A stretch of 64,000 nt of DNA from Dryocola sp032000125 (GCA_032000125.1 DAMALH010000018.1:1-64000); one strand, 5' to 3'; positions 41,041 through 50,483 are shown, numbered from the stretch's first letter. Made by a program: numbers and translations. Notes: generated by a model not told the origin, from the letters alone.

Positions 41041-42471
41041 CTAGCGGCGCAAGAACCGCCCGGCACGTCCGATAACCTGTTTATCACGGCCGTAGCTCAT
41101 TACGCCATTGACCATTACCGCTTCAATTCCCGCAGCAGGCTGCTGGGGATCGCTGAAGCTTGCCACGTCGCGCACCGTTTCCGGGTCGAACATCACCAGA
41201 TCGGCATAGTAGCCGCGTTTTACCAGGCCTCTTTCCGGAAGCTGGAAACGCGCCGCTGACATGCCCGTCATTTTGTGAACGGCAACCGTGAGCGGGAATA
41301 GCTTTTCATCGCGGCTGTAGTGCCCCAGCACGCGAGGGAATGCACCCCACAGACGCGGATGCGGCATCGGGTCGTTTGGCAGACCGTCTGAGCCGACCAT
41401 GGTCACCGGGTAGCTCAGCACGCGCCGCACGTCGCGTTCGTCCATGTTGTAGTAAATCGCCCCGGCGGGCATCAGTAATTTTCCAGCTTCGTGAAGTGAC
41501 ATCGACCAGCTTTGCGCAATCTGCTGTAACGACTGCCCGGCAACTTCCGGGTGCGGTTCAGACCAGGTAATGATGATGTCGAACTCGTCGGTAATTTGCT
41601 TCATGTCCAGCGTCGAAGAGCTGGCGGAGTACGGATAGCAGTCGCAGGAAACGTCCTGCTGTTCACGCACCTTATCAAACAGTTTCAGCGTCTCAACCGT
41701 GCGGCCCCAGTTCTTCGCCCCGGCGCATTTATGGTGCGAAACCACAACCGGCACCTTGCCGTGACGGCCAATACGAAACGCCTCGTCGAGCGCTTCCAGA
41801 ATCGGCTCGAACTCCGAACGCAGGTGGGTGGTATAGATACCCTTTTCTGCCGCCAGCTCCTCGGCCAGCGCCATCACTTCTTCAGTGGAGGAGTGAAACG
41901 CCGTGGCATAGGCCAGACCGGTGCTCAGCCCCAGCGCACCCTGCTGCAGCGCCTGGCGAAGCTGGCTGCGCATGGCGCCTATCTCTTCATCCGTCGCGGT
42001 GCGGAACAAATCGTCCATATGATTGTTACGCAGCGCGGTGTGGCCGATAAGCGTGCCCACGTTGACTGCCGGCGCTGCCGCTTCCACCGCTTCGGCATAG
42101 GCCGCAACCGTCGGGTAGATAAAGTGCTCAACGTCACCGAGTAAATTCATCGGGTCCGGCACGGTTCCTTTCATGCTTGCGCTCGCCGCGCTGATGCCGC
42201 AGTTGCCAACGATGACCGTTGTGATGCCCTGGCTGATTTTCGGCAGGTACGCCGGCATACGAATAACGTTGATATCGTCGTGAGTGTGGACATCGATAAA
42301 ACCCGGCGCCAGTACGCGACCCGTGCCGTCGATTTCATCGCGTGCTTCACCGCTAATTGACGGGGCGATCTCAGCGATGCGATCGCCCTGAATCGCGACA
42401 TCAGCGCGGTATTCCGGGCCGCCGCTGCCGTCAATGACCGTAACATTTCTGAACAGATAGTCGAACTTCAT
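41041..42471 (-). CDS. N-acyl-D-amino-acid deacylase
   Basis: Amidohydrolase-superfamily enzyme of 476 aa, D-aminoacylase family, that removes an acyl group from a D-amino acid. The metal-binding HTH is in FIDVHTHDD (about residue 65), the family Cys in TTVIVGNCGIS (about 96), and TTHLRSE and VVSHHKCAGAKNWG hold further metal ligands. MVGSDGLPND contains the catalytic Asp. Cytoplasmic. Divergent from the PLP ammonia-lyase-like gene. A hexosaminic acid has D configuration at its amino-bearing C2, so an N-acetylhexosaminate is a fitting substrate (inferred). Confidence 0.88.
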   Translation of the reverse strand: MKFDYLFRNVTVIDGSGGPEYRADVAIQGDRIAEIAPSISGEARDEIDGTGRVLAPGFIDVHTHDDINVIRMPAYLPKISQGITTVIVGNCGISAASASMKGTVPDPMNLLGDVEHFIYPTVAAYAEAVEAAAPAVNVGTLIGHTALRNNHMDDLFRTATDEEIGAMRSQLRQALQQGALGLSTGLAYATAFHSSTEEVMALAEELAAEKGIYTTHLRSEFEPILEALDEAFRIGRHGKVPVVVSHHKCAGAKNWGRTVETLKLFDKVREQQDVSCDCYPYSASSSTLDMKQITDEFDIIITWSEPHPEVAGQSLQQIAQSWSMSLHEAGKLLMPAGAIYYNMDERDVRRVLSYPVTMVGSDGLPNDPMPHPRLWGAFPRVLGHYSRDEKLFPLTVAVHKMTGMSAARFQLPERGLVKRGYYADLVMFDPETVRDVASFSDPQQPAAGIEAVMVNGVMSYGRDKQVIGRAGRFLRR

Positions 42472-42672
42472 GTGTTCCTCACCCCGTTATGTTCTGGGCT
42501 AAAGTTAACCATTTACAAGTGATAAAAACAGTGGAAGACTACGCAAAATGCATAGGATTTTCTGATACTTTTATTCATAACAGCCAGATCAATATACTTA
42601 TATTGTTTATTTTCATAAAGTTATAAACGATACCCAGTCTGAAAGAAAAGATAACCTTAAAGGAATTGTGTT
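42472..42672. promoter_or_regulatory. Divergent promoter region of the catabolic cluster
   Basis: This 200-bp AT-rich gap separates the minus-strand deacylase gene from the plus-strand D-serine-dehydratase-like gene and must hold both promoters. AAAGGA precedes the plus-strand ATG. I saw no convincing RpiR-type operator by eye. Confidence 0.45.
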
Positions 42673-43893
42673 ATGAAATACCAAGATAGTAACCTCGTTC
42701 CGCATAAAGCTGCCCTGATGCACGACGCTGCCAACCTCCTTAACGAAGACGTTTGCCTGCCCGCCGCCGTCATTAAAAAAGCCGCGCTGGAGAACAATAT
42801 TCAATGGATGCAACGCTATGCCGATACGCGCGGCGTTTCGCTTGCGCCGCATGGCAAAACCACCATGACGCCGTGGATTTTCCAGCAGCAACAGCAGGCG
42901 GGCGCCTGGGCCGTGGGCGTCGGCAGCGCCTGGCAGGCGAGCATCGCCATGATCGGTGGCGTAAAGCGGGTGCTGATGGTTAACCAGCTTGTCGGCAAAG
43001 CAAACATGCAGCTGGTATCGAAGCTGAAAAGCGCGTATCAGGACGTAGATTACCTTTGCTGCGTAGACAGCATCGCCAACGCTAAAACGCTCTCCGCTTT
43101 CTTTAGCGCACAACACCAGCGGCTTGATATTTTGATTGAGCTGGGCGTGCCGGGCGGACGCTGCGGCTGTCGGACCGCGGAGCAGGCGCTTGTGCTTGCA
43201 GAAGCGATTTCAGACTTGCCGGGCCTGCGTTTACGCGGCCTTGAGCTGTACGAAGGCGTGCTGCACGGCGAAAATCCGCAGCCAAAAGTGGAAGCGCTCC
43301 TGCGCGATGCGGCGGCGCTTGCCTGCCAGCTTGAGCGTTATGTGGAAGGCGAATTTATTCTTACCGGCGCAGGCTCGGTCTGGTATGACGTGGTATGTAA
43401 CGTCTGGCTTGACGCGCAAAAGCCAGCGAACTGCCGCGTGGTCATCCGGCCGGGCTGCTATATCACGCACGATGCGGGGATTTATCAGGAAGCGCAGGAC
43501 GAACTGATGGCCCGTGACAACGTTGCCTGCGATCTGGGCGGGGATTTAGTCTCCGCGCTGGAGCTGGTCGCCATGGTGCAATCGGTGCCGGAAAGCGACC
43601 GGGCGATTGTGAACTTCGGCAAACGCGACAGCGCCTTCGATGCGGGCTTGCCGCAGCCCGTTGCGCATTATCGCCAGGGCAAGGCGCTGGCCCTGCCTGC
43701 GGAAACTATCGAAACAACCGGCATCATGGATCAGCACGCCATGCTGAAGCTCAAGCCCGGCTGCGACGTGCAGGTTGGCGATATTCTGGTGTTCAGCACC
43801 TCCCACCCGTGCCTGACGTTCGACAAGTGGAAGGCGCTGCTGTTGGTGGACGAGCAATATAACGTGCTGGACACTTTAGAAACGGCTTTCTGA
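42673..43893 (+). CDS. Zinc/PLP D-serine dehydratase-like ammonia-lyase (DSD1 family)
   Basis: A 406-aa fold-type III PLP enzyme. The Schiff-base Lys is K62 in LAPHGKTTMTP. The C-terminal metal pair is H378-P-C380, the H-x-C form of eukaryotic-type D-serine dehydratase; the related D-threonine aldolases have H-x-D. This favours elimination of water and ammonia from a beta-hydroxy D-amino acid. With a 2-amino-2-deoxy sugar acid the product would be a 2-keto-3-deoxy sugar acid, the substrate of the nearby kinase. Function in this pathway is inferred. Confidence 0.85.
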   Translation: MKYQDSNLVPHKAALMHDAANLLNEDVCLPAAVIKKAALENNIQWMQRYADTRGVSLAPHGKTTMTPWIFQQQQQAGAWAVGVGSAWQASIAMIGGVKRVLMVNQLVGKANMQLVSKLKSAYQDVDYLCCVDSIANAKTLSAFFSAQHQRLDILIELGVPGGRCGCRTAEQALVLAEAISDLPGLRLRGLELYEGVLHGENPQPKVEALLRDAAALACQLERYVEGEFILTGAGSVWYDVVCNVWLDAQKPANCRVVIRPGCYITHDAGIYQEAQDELMARDNVACDLGGDLVSALELVAMVQSVPESDRAIVNFGKRDSAFDAGLPQPVAHYRQGKALALPAETIETTGIMDQHAMLKLKPGCDVQVGDILVFSTSHPCLTFDKWKALLLVDEQYNVLDTLETAF

Positions 43894-43901
43894 TGTACAT
43901 A

Positions 43902-43935
43902 AGGCGGACAGGCAAACGCCATCCGCCTCCTTTTT
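43902..43935 (+). terminator. REP-like terminator after the ammonia-lyase-like gene
   Basis: Stem AGGCGGA / TCCGCCT followed by CCTTTTT, 9 bp after the stop codon and before the convergent PTS gene. Confidence 0.75.
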
Positions 43936-45256
43936 AAGCATCCGCTAACTGCTTCGCCTTCTCTTCTTCACGCTGTTGCAACTCGGTTTCCAGCATCTTC
44001 TTCTCATAAACTTTGAAGAACGGATAGTAGATCGCAAGCGAAATAAAGAAGCAGATAAACACCAGCCCGCAGGCTATCAGGTTCCAGTTAGTGGTGATTA
44101 GCGCACCCAGCGGCGCCGGAATGGTAAACGGCGGTTTTACCATCATGCGCGGGATAAGCCCGGTAATGGTAAACAGGTACACCACCACGGTATTCACCAT
44201 CGGCGCAAGAATAAACGGAACGGCCAGAATCGGGTTCATGACTATCGGCGCGCCGAAAATCATCGGCTCGTTGATATTAAACAGGCCCGGAATAAACGAC
44301 AGCTTGCCCAGCGACTTAAGGTAGGTTGCTTTCGAGCGGATAAACAGCACCACAAGGGCAAGCGTCGAACCGGTCCCGCCCATCTGCGCATACCACTGGA
44401 AGAACTGCTCGGTGAAGATATTCGGCAGATCGTAAGCGCTGGTGCCGGCCTGGAACAGCTCCATATTCTGCACAATCGCCTGATCCCAAAGCGGGCGGAT
44501 CAGCGGGCCCATGACGGCATGTCCGTGGATCCCAAACACCCAGAACAGATCGATAAAGAACTGCGTGACGATCCCGCCAAACAGGTTAGTGCCGGTCATA
44601 AAGCCCTTCAGCGGCATAATGATAAAGCTGATGATGGCGTTAATATCGATATTCAAAAAGTGGCGCGGGATCCAGAAGATCAGCACTACCGCCAGGGTCG
44701 GAAAGAGCGCCGAGAAGGAGCTGGCCACCACCGGCGGCACGCCCTCCGGCATTTTAATCTCGATATTGCGGACTTTGATAAACCGGTAGATCTCAATGGC
44801 AATCAGCGATGAAATAATCGCGCCAAATAAGCCCTGCGAGCTTAGCGAGGTAATGGGAATATAGCGCCCGGAAACCGCCTCGCCGGCGACGGTAAGCCCT
44901 TCTTTAATATTAACCGGCACAATCATCAGCAGGGTCGCTAACATAGCCAGCAGCCCGCTGGTAATATCGTTGAGCTTGTAGCTTTTCCCCAGGAAGGAAC
45001 CAATGGTGAAAGCGGCGTACAGCGACATCAGCCCGACGGTAAACCGGAAAGGAACATCCAGCATATCGCGCCAGGGCGCGATAAAGTCCATATAACCTTT
45101 GATGGGAATATTGAGCAAAATAACAAAAAACGATCCGACGATGGTCAGGGGTAAAATAGAGATAAGCCCGTTACGGATCGCCTGCATATGGCGCTGATTG
45201 CCGATGGCGTTTGCCACCGGCAGCATTTTTTCGGCCAGCTTTTCAAAGTAAGACAT
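43934..45256 (-). CDS. PTS beta-glucoside/cellobiose EIIC component
   Basis: Membrane permease of the lactose/cellobiose PTS family (ChbC-like), 440 aa with about ten helices. The FIPGLFNINEPMIFGAPIVMNPILA segment holds the conserved Asn-Glu of EIIC sugar sites. ATG 45254-45256 begins one base after the GH1 stop codon with GAGGGGG upstream; the longer frame overlaps the previous gene. Third gene of an EIIB-GH1-EIIC operon with no EIIA. Confidence 0.9.
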   Translation of the reverse strand: MSYFEKLAEKMLPVANAIGNQRHMQAIRNGLISILPLTIVGSFFVILLNIPIKGYMDFIAPWRDMLDVPFRFTVGLMSLYAAFTIGSFLGKSYKLNDITSGLLAMLATLLMIVPVNIKEGLTVAGEAVSGRYIPITSLSSQGLFGAIISSLIAIEIYRFIKVRNIEIKMPEGVPPVVASSFSALFPTLAVVLIFWIPRHFLNIDINAIISFIIMPLKGFMTGTNLFGGIVTQFFIDLFWVFGIHGHAVMGPLIRPLWDQAIVQNMELFQAGTSAYDLPNIFTEQFFQWYAQMGGTGSTLALVVLFIRSKATYLKSLGKLSFIPGLFNINEPMIFGAPIVMNPILAVPFILAPMVNTVVVYLFTITGLIPRMMVKPPFTIPAPLGALITTNWNLIACGLVFICFFISLAIYYPFFKVYEKKMLETELQQREEEKAKQLADA

Positions 45257-45257
45257 G

Positions 45258-46646
45258 CTATGCCCCCTCGAATCCGTTATTTTCAATCACCGAGCGGAAC
45301 CATTGCCCCGATTTTTTCAGCGAACGCTGCTGGGTAGCTAAATCCAGGCGGTAAAAACCGTAGCGATTTTTATAAGCGTTTTGCCATGACCAGCAGTCGA
45401 TAAACGTCCACATGTGATAACCCAGGCAATTGCTGCCGTCGGCCATTGCCTGATGCAAATAGCTCAGGTGTTCTTGCAGAAATTCAATCCGGTAATCGTC
45501 CTGCACCTGGCCGTTAACCAGGAACCGCTCTTCGTCCTGAATACCGATGCCGTTTTCTGAAACAAACCAGGGCAAATTGCCGTAGCGCTCTTTTACCACC
45601 ATCGCGATGTCATAAAGCGCCGCCGGGTAAATCTCGATGCCGCGGGAAGTGTTCATCCTGCGCCCCGGCATGATGTATTCCTCAAAGAAACGTTCAGGCA
45701 CAAAACCGTTTGGCTCAGCCAGCAGCGTTTCGCGCGCTTTTACGCGACGCGGGCGGTAGTAATTTATCCCAAGCAAATCAATTCGCGTGCGGGCAATTAA
45801 CTCACAGTCGCCGGGCAGCGTTTTGGGTAACTGGCCGTGCTCTTTAAGAATGGCGATAAGCTCGTCGGGATAGCGTCCCAGTAAAATGGGTTCGTTAATA
45901 CTGCGCGTATAAAAGAGATCGGCCATTTCGGCGGCCCGCAGATCCTCCGGCGTATCGCTTCGTGGATAGACCGGAATCACATCCATAATAATGCCGATCT
46001 GCCCTTCAATATCCATTTCGCGCCACGCGGCAACGGCTTTGCAGTGTGCCAGAACGATATGGTGCAGCACCTGAGCGGCACGGCGGAAATCCGTCACGTA
46101 AGGATAATGACGGGGATGCAAATAACCCGCTTCCGCAGGAATTAAGGGTTCATTAAAAGTGAACCAGTAGCGCACGCGGTCACCAAAAAGCTCGTAGCAA
46201 ATACGTGCATAGCGGGCAAAAGCATCCACCACCTCACGATTTTCAAAGCCGCCCTTTTCCTGCAGCGCCATCGGCATATCAAAGTGATAAAGATTGATAA
46301 AAGGCTCGATGCCCTGCGCGTGTAATTCATCAATTACCGCGTTATAAAAATCCACCGCCTGTGGATTGACTTCCCCGTCGCCGTCAGGAATTAATCGCGA
46401 CCAGGAAATAGAGGTGCGAAAAGAATTCAGTCCAATATCTTTGGCAAGCTGAATGTCTTCCCGATAATTCCGGTAAAACGTTGAGGTGTCATCCGAGGTT
46501 ACACCTTCAAAAAAACGCTGATTAAACTGATGCGAGGCATAATCCCAGATATTCTCGCCCTTGTTGTCGCCCGGCGTGCGCCCTTCAGACTGCGTTGCGC
46601 TGGTTGCTGTGCCCCACCAGAAATTATCAGGAAAACGGTAATTCAT
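45258..46646 (-). CDS. Glycoside hydrolase family 1, 6-phospho-beta-glucosidase
   Basis: Cytoplasmic hydrolase of 462 aa that should split phosphorylated beta-glucosides delivered by the PTS. The GH1 N-terminal FPDNFWWGTATSATQSEG, acid/base Glu166 in TFNEP and nucleophile Glu in FVSENGIG (about residue 365) are intact. Context with EIIB and EIIC favours a 6-phospho-sugar substrate; the aglycone is unknown. Confidence 0.9.
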   Translation of the reverse strand: MNYRFPDNFWWGTATSATQSEGRTPGDNKGENIWDYASHQFNQRFFEGVTSDDTSTFYRNYREDIQLAKDIGLNSFRTSISWSRLIPDGDGEVNPQAVDFYNAVIDELHAQGIEPFINLYHFDMPMALQEKGGFENREVVDAFARYARICYELFGDRVRYWFTFNEPLIPAEAGYLHPRHYPYVTDFRRAAQVLHHIVLAHCKAVAAWREMDIEGQIGIIMDVIPVYPRSDTPEDLRAAEMADLFYTRSINEPILLGRYPDELIAILKEHGQLPKTLPGDCELIARTRIDLLGINYYRPRRVKARETLLAEPNGFVPERFFEEYIMPGRRMNTSRGIEIYPAALYDIAMVVKERYGNLPWFVSENGIGIQDEERFLVNGQVQDDYRIEFLQEHLSYLHQAMADGSNCLGYHMWTFIDCWSWQNAYKNRYGFYRLDLATQQRSLKKSGQWFRSVIENNGFEGA

Positions 46647-46655
46647 GGCCTGTCC

Positions 46656-46970
46656 TTATTGTTGGTTTGGTAATAAAGACAAAGCGTGATCCAGTACCTT
46701 ATCGCCCTGCATTGAGCCGTACTGCATCATATCGATCGCCGCTACCGGTACGCCGTGCGGCGCGGCGGCGCTGGATAAACTCTGTAGCTGAAACTTCACC
46801 TGCGGGCCAAGCAAAATAACATCGGCCTCGGTAACTATTTGCTCAAAATCGGATACCGGCACCGCCGTGATTTCCACTGCAATATCGCGGCTGGCGGCAG
46901 ACTGTTTCATTTTCTCCACTAACATGCTGGTCGACATTCCCGCAGCGCAACATAAAAAGATCTTTTTCAT
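46656..46970 (-). CDS. PTS lactose/cellobiose EIIB component
   Basis: Cytoplasmic phosphocarrier of 104 aa. The phosphorylated Cys is C8 in CCAAGMSTSMLVEKM, as in ChbB, and VILLGPQVKFQL and MMQYGSMQGDKVLDHALSL are family features. ATG 46968-46970 follows AGGGGAT; the open frame upstream is not conserved. First gene of the operon. The 271-bp stretch before it (46971-47241) should contain its promoter and holds no gene that I can see. Confidence 0.9.
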   Translation of the reverse strand: MKKIFLCCAAGMSTSMLVEKMKQSAASRDIAVEITAVPVSDFEQIVTEADVILLGPQVKFQLQSLSSAAAPHGVPVAAIDMMQYGSMQGDKVLDHALSLLPNQQ

Positions 46971-47241
46971 CGTATCCCCTGACGTTATAAGCGTGATTAT
47001 CCGCAACACGCGGCAAAATACATATTGCGGAGTGCGGGAAAAAGCGGCAAGTGAGGGGCAACACAGAATTGGCTTTAAGCGCTGATACTTTTTGGGGGAT
47101 TAGTGGTACAACGCGATTTTACCTATAATAAACAGCAGGATACTTCTGTTACTGTAATAAAATAAAGGTGGCGCATCCCTGCTGCTTACCGATGCGTCGC
47201 CGATTTTTACTCTTCGCTTTCCGCCTTATGGATTTGCGCGA

Positions 47242-48120
47242 TTATTCACTAAATACCTCATCCACCATGGCACTGCCCAGGCGCATTGCCGAGCAAATTC
47301 TCGGCATCCCGAGCGCGATACTTTGCCAGCTTTGCGTAACGGAGTAGCTCACCGGATGCCGATCGCTGTCGGCTTCGTTGCCCAGCCAGACCAGCGCATC
47401 TTTATGCTCCATTAAATCCGGCACGGAAGGCGGGGCCAGCCATTCATGGTAATAATGACGCGTGCGTGGAGAAGCGTTAATGTCCTCCGCCAGACGGCCA
47501 ATCGCCAGCTCGCGCGCAAGCTCAAGCAGTTGCGCTGCCCGCTCTTCGCTACAAAGGCGCAGCGCATCGCCAAATGCCCCCCAACGAAGCTCCGTGAGCG
47601 CGACATAGCAGCGCCCGGCGGGGGAAAACGCAAAATAGTGCCCGGCACGCCAGCGGGCGAAAACCTGCTCGCAGTGCACCGTTCCCTGACGATACAGATC
47701 GATACTTCGCAATTGCTGTTCGAGCTTGTTCATGCGCTGTTCGAGCAGGTTCCGTACCTGACTTAGCTGCTCACGCCCTTCGGAGGAGTAATAGGCCACG
47801 CGTGCCGCAGCCGTTTCCATCTGGCTTAGGCGTTCGTGTACAAGCGTTGCGGCCAGATAGCTTTTAGCCACCGTGCCGATGAGCTGCCCAAGCCAGGCGA
47901 GAGAAGCCTCCATGCTTTCGGGCGTGGCGCTATCGATTCCCCAGTATTGCAGGCGGTTTTGCCCGGCGAACTCTTCTTTCAGGCGCTGGTAAAACGCTTT
48001 GCCCTGCTGGCTGCGCCACGGATCGCGCGCTATATCGATGCCGCTTGCAAAATCAACGACAAACTTTTCCGTCATGCATTCAAGGGTCCTGACCGGACCC
48101 GCAAGTAATAAATTGCTCAT
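47242..48120 (-). CDS. yjcZ: YjcZ family protein
   Basis: A 292-aa cytoplasmic protein of the YjcZ family, function not established; genetic data in E. coli link it to motility and c-di-GMP. Residues 95-145 form a probable coiled coil (RMNKLEQQLRSIDLYRQ). It overlaps the stop of crfC by 4 nt, as the E. coli pair does, so the two are one operon. Confidence 0.9.
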   Translation of the reverse strand: MSNLLLAGPVRTLECMTEKFVVDFASGIDIARDPWRSQQGKAFYQRLKEEFAGQNRLQYWGIDSATPESMEASLAWLGQLIGTVAKSYLAATLVHERLSQMETAAARVAYYSSEGREQLSQVRNLLEQRMNKLEQQLRSIDLYRQGTVHCEQVFARWRAGHYFAFSPAGRCYVALTELRWGAFGDALRLCSEERAAQLLELARELAIGRLAEDINASPRTRHYYHEWLAPPSVPDLMEHKDALVWLGNEADSDRHPVSYSVTQSWQSIALGMPRICSAMRLGSAMVDEVFSE

Positions 48121-50483
48121 TGGTGCTCCGCCGCAAAAAGCGTCTGGATATCATCCTTTAATAAACGGGTATCTTCATGAATATACCGCGTCGTTCTTAC
48201 GCATTGCAGCAGTTGGTCCTGTAGCATTTGCAACGCCTCTTCGTTTTGCAAACGCGCCACCAGGCTCTGCTGGAGATTGCTTTTTATCGCCTCAAGCGCC
48301 TGAGTAAAATCAGCAAAGAAAGAGGCCATGCCCGCCATTACAGAAATATCAATCTGCGCGACAATCGCTTTATTTAGCTGCGCCAGGAAAGAGGCGACGT
48401 GCATGTGCAGCCTGCGCTGTAAATCCGACAGCACGATAACATAGCGGCTTTGGGTCTGCGTATGCTCTTCCCAGCCCCAGTCATCGCTGTTCAGCCAGCG
48501 CGCCACCGCACCGCGCATGCCGTTCTGACGACGGGGCTGCGACACCGGGACCTCCTGATGGTCGATTACGTCGTTAAAAGCATGCTGCGCATTGAAGTTA
48601 AGCTGGCTTGCCTGGAAAGCCGGCAGGCTGATATGCGCCCGGAACCCCGAGAGCGCCAGCCCGTCCGCTACTCGTTTTTCAATCGGCTTAAGCGTCTCAC
48701 GTAACCTGTCCATTAAGGAAATTTCAAGATTACTGAGCAGCAGCGCCAGCTCTTCGGTCATCGCCTGCTGCGCGACCAGCAAAATGGTTTCGCTTGAAGC
48801 GCGTATCTTATTAAGCAACAGCCGCGCGGCCTGTTCATCGGCAACGGTTATAGACTCGCAGCCCTCCTCAAAATCACGGCTGCGTGCGGCGGACAATTTA
48901 AACGAGTGTCGCGCCACGTCCTCATGCACCTTCCCATGCAGAAAATAGTCGTCGATATTCGCCTTAATACGTTTTTCGTAGCGGCCGATGAATTCCGCAA
49001 TGCCGCTAACCGCTTTTTCAACGTCGGTGCGAATAATACGGCTGATATCCTGCTGACAAGTTTGCAGCAGCGCCAGGTCGTCTTCCAGCAGCCGAATATT
49101 GTTCTGCAGCTTCTCGTTCGCCACCTGTAGCCCCTGGCAACGAAAGCTAAGGTACTCTTCCGCTCCCTGAGCATAATTAAGCAGCTTCTGCGTCGCCGCA
49201 CGCAGCGTGTACATGGAAGCGTTGGCATGTGCGGCATGCAGAACGGTTTTCACGGGAGAGTCGAACATCGAATCTTCCCACAGCAGATCGGCGGCATGAC
49301 GAATATGATCGGTATCGGCCAGATCTGAGCTGCGCCAGCGGCGGCCCAGAGCTGCCTCGGCAAAATCCTGTACCCAGCGCTGTTCTTGAGGATCGGGCAG
49401 ACGGCCGTGCTCCGCAAGCTCGAAACGAGCCCGGTTTGCCAGATAGCCCCACATGGAAGAAACCGGGAACACGTGGTCCGTTTCAATGGTGCCCTTCATT
49501 AACGTGCCGGAGATCAGCGCTTTTACCTGGTCCTCGTCGTCGCTGTTGCGATCTTTTTGATCGAACTTATTCACCAGCACGTAAAGCGGCACTGATTTCC
49601 CGGCGCCCAGAATCGCCCGGCGCACATCCTCATCGGATATGGATTTCAACTGGGTGTAATCCATTACCGCAAGCACGGCCGAAGCCTGGGAAAGCTGCTC
49701 CTGCAACATTTTTTGCAGATGAGGCTGCCCCGCTTCGTTTGGCCCCGGCGTATCCAGCAGCGTAAGCTGTCCGGACCCCTTTTGCATGCCCGCCAGATGG
49801 ATGAACTCCACCTCGATGACCGGCACATGCTCAATTGCGGCATAGGCCTTGAACGGGAAAGGAACATCAAGCACGCCTGACAGGCGTACCAGATCGTTGA
49901 GGCTTTTCAGACAGTGGAAAATGGGCTGAGCCCCGAGGTAATGCTTCTCGAAGGTGCCGCCGCGCGCAATGCGCGCCAGCAGTTCATCCATATCCCGATC
50001 GATCTCCAGCCGCTGCATCAGCGCTTCGCGATCCTTCTGTTTTAATTTCTGCTGCAGCTCCCCCATCAGCGCTTCAATGGGAACGACGTGAGGAAAGTGC
50101 AGCACCGGTTCATGCTGGCCCGGCGTATGGCGAATAAGCGTCGGCAACGCTGTCATCGGCCGGTTGCGGTTTGGCAGTACCTCAGTGCCGATAATGGCGT
50201 TTATCGTCGTTGATTTACCCGCCTTCATGGTGCCGACAATAGCCAGCACCATTTCCTGCTGGGTAATTTTACGCAGCTCGTTTTGCAACATGGCCTGCTG
50301 AGCGTTAATGCCGCGGGCGCTAAATTGCAGAGGAACAACGGATGCCACGGAACGCAGGTTATTTAAGTTTTGCTCGTGCTGTGTCGCGAACGGTACGGTT
50401 TTTAAAGCGTTCAGGTTCTGTAAGGCGAGCTGTAATAGCCGCTCAGCCTCCTGACTTAATTCGAATATTGTTTGCGTGTGCAT
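48117..50483 (-). CDS. crfC: Dynamin-like clamp-binding protein CrfC
   Basis: A 788-aa dynamin-family GTPase related to E. coli CrfC (YjdA, 742 aa), which binds the beta clamp and helps keep sister replication foci together. The GTPase domain is intact: P-loop GTMKAGKST (84-92), DTPGPNEAG (G3) and NKFDQKD (G4). The long helical stalk (about 400-788) is more divergent and about 40 residues longer than in E. coli. The N-terminal HTQTIFELSQEAERLLQLA is conserved. A GCCGGATAA about 25 bp upstream resembles a sigma-28 -10 element but no matching -35 was found. Confidence 0.92.
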   Translation of the reverse strand: MHTQTIFELSQEAERLLQLALQNLNALKTVPFATQHEQNLNNLRSVASVVPLQFSARGINAQQAMLQNELRKITQQEMVLAIVGTMKAGKSTTINAIIGTEVLPNRNRPMTALPTLIRHTPGQHEPVLHFPHVVPIEALMGELQQKLKQKDREALMQRLEIDRDMDELLARIARGGTFEKHYLGAQPIFHCLKSLNDLVRLSGVLDVPFPFKAYAAIEHVPVIEVEFIHLAGMQKGSGQLTLLDTPGPNEAGQPHLQKMLQEQLSQASAVLAVMDYTQLKSISDEDVRRAILGAGKSVPLYVLVNKFDQKDRNSDDEDQVKALISGTLMKGTIETDHVFPVSSMWGYLANRARFELAEHGRLPDPQEQRWVQDFAEAALGRRWRSSDLADTDHIRHAADLLWEDSMFDSPVKTVLHAAHANASMYTLRAATQKLLNYAQGAEEYLSFRCQGLQVANEKLQNNIRLLEDDLALLQTCQQDISRIIRTDVEKAVSGIAEFIGRYEKRIKANIDDYFLHGKVHEDVARHSFKLSAARSRDFEEGCESITVADEQAARLLLNKIRASSETILLVAQQAMTEELALLLSNLEISLMDRLRETLKPIEKRVADGLALSGFRAHISLPAFQASQLNFNAQHAFNDVIDHQEVPVSQPRRQNGMRGAVARWLNSDDWGWEEHTQTQSRYVIVLSDLQRRLHMHVASFLAQLNKAIVAQIDISVMAGMASFFADFTQALEAIKSNLQQSLVARLQNEEALQMLQDQLLQCVRTTRYIHEDTRLLKDDIQTLFAAEHQ

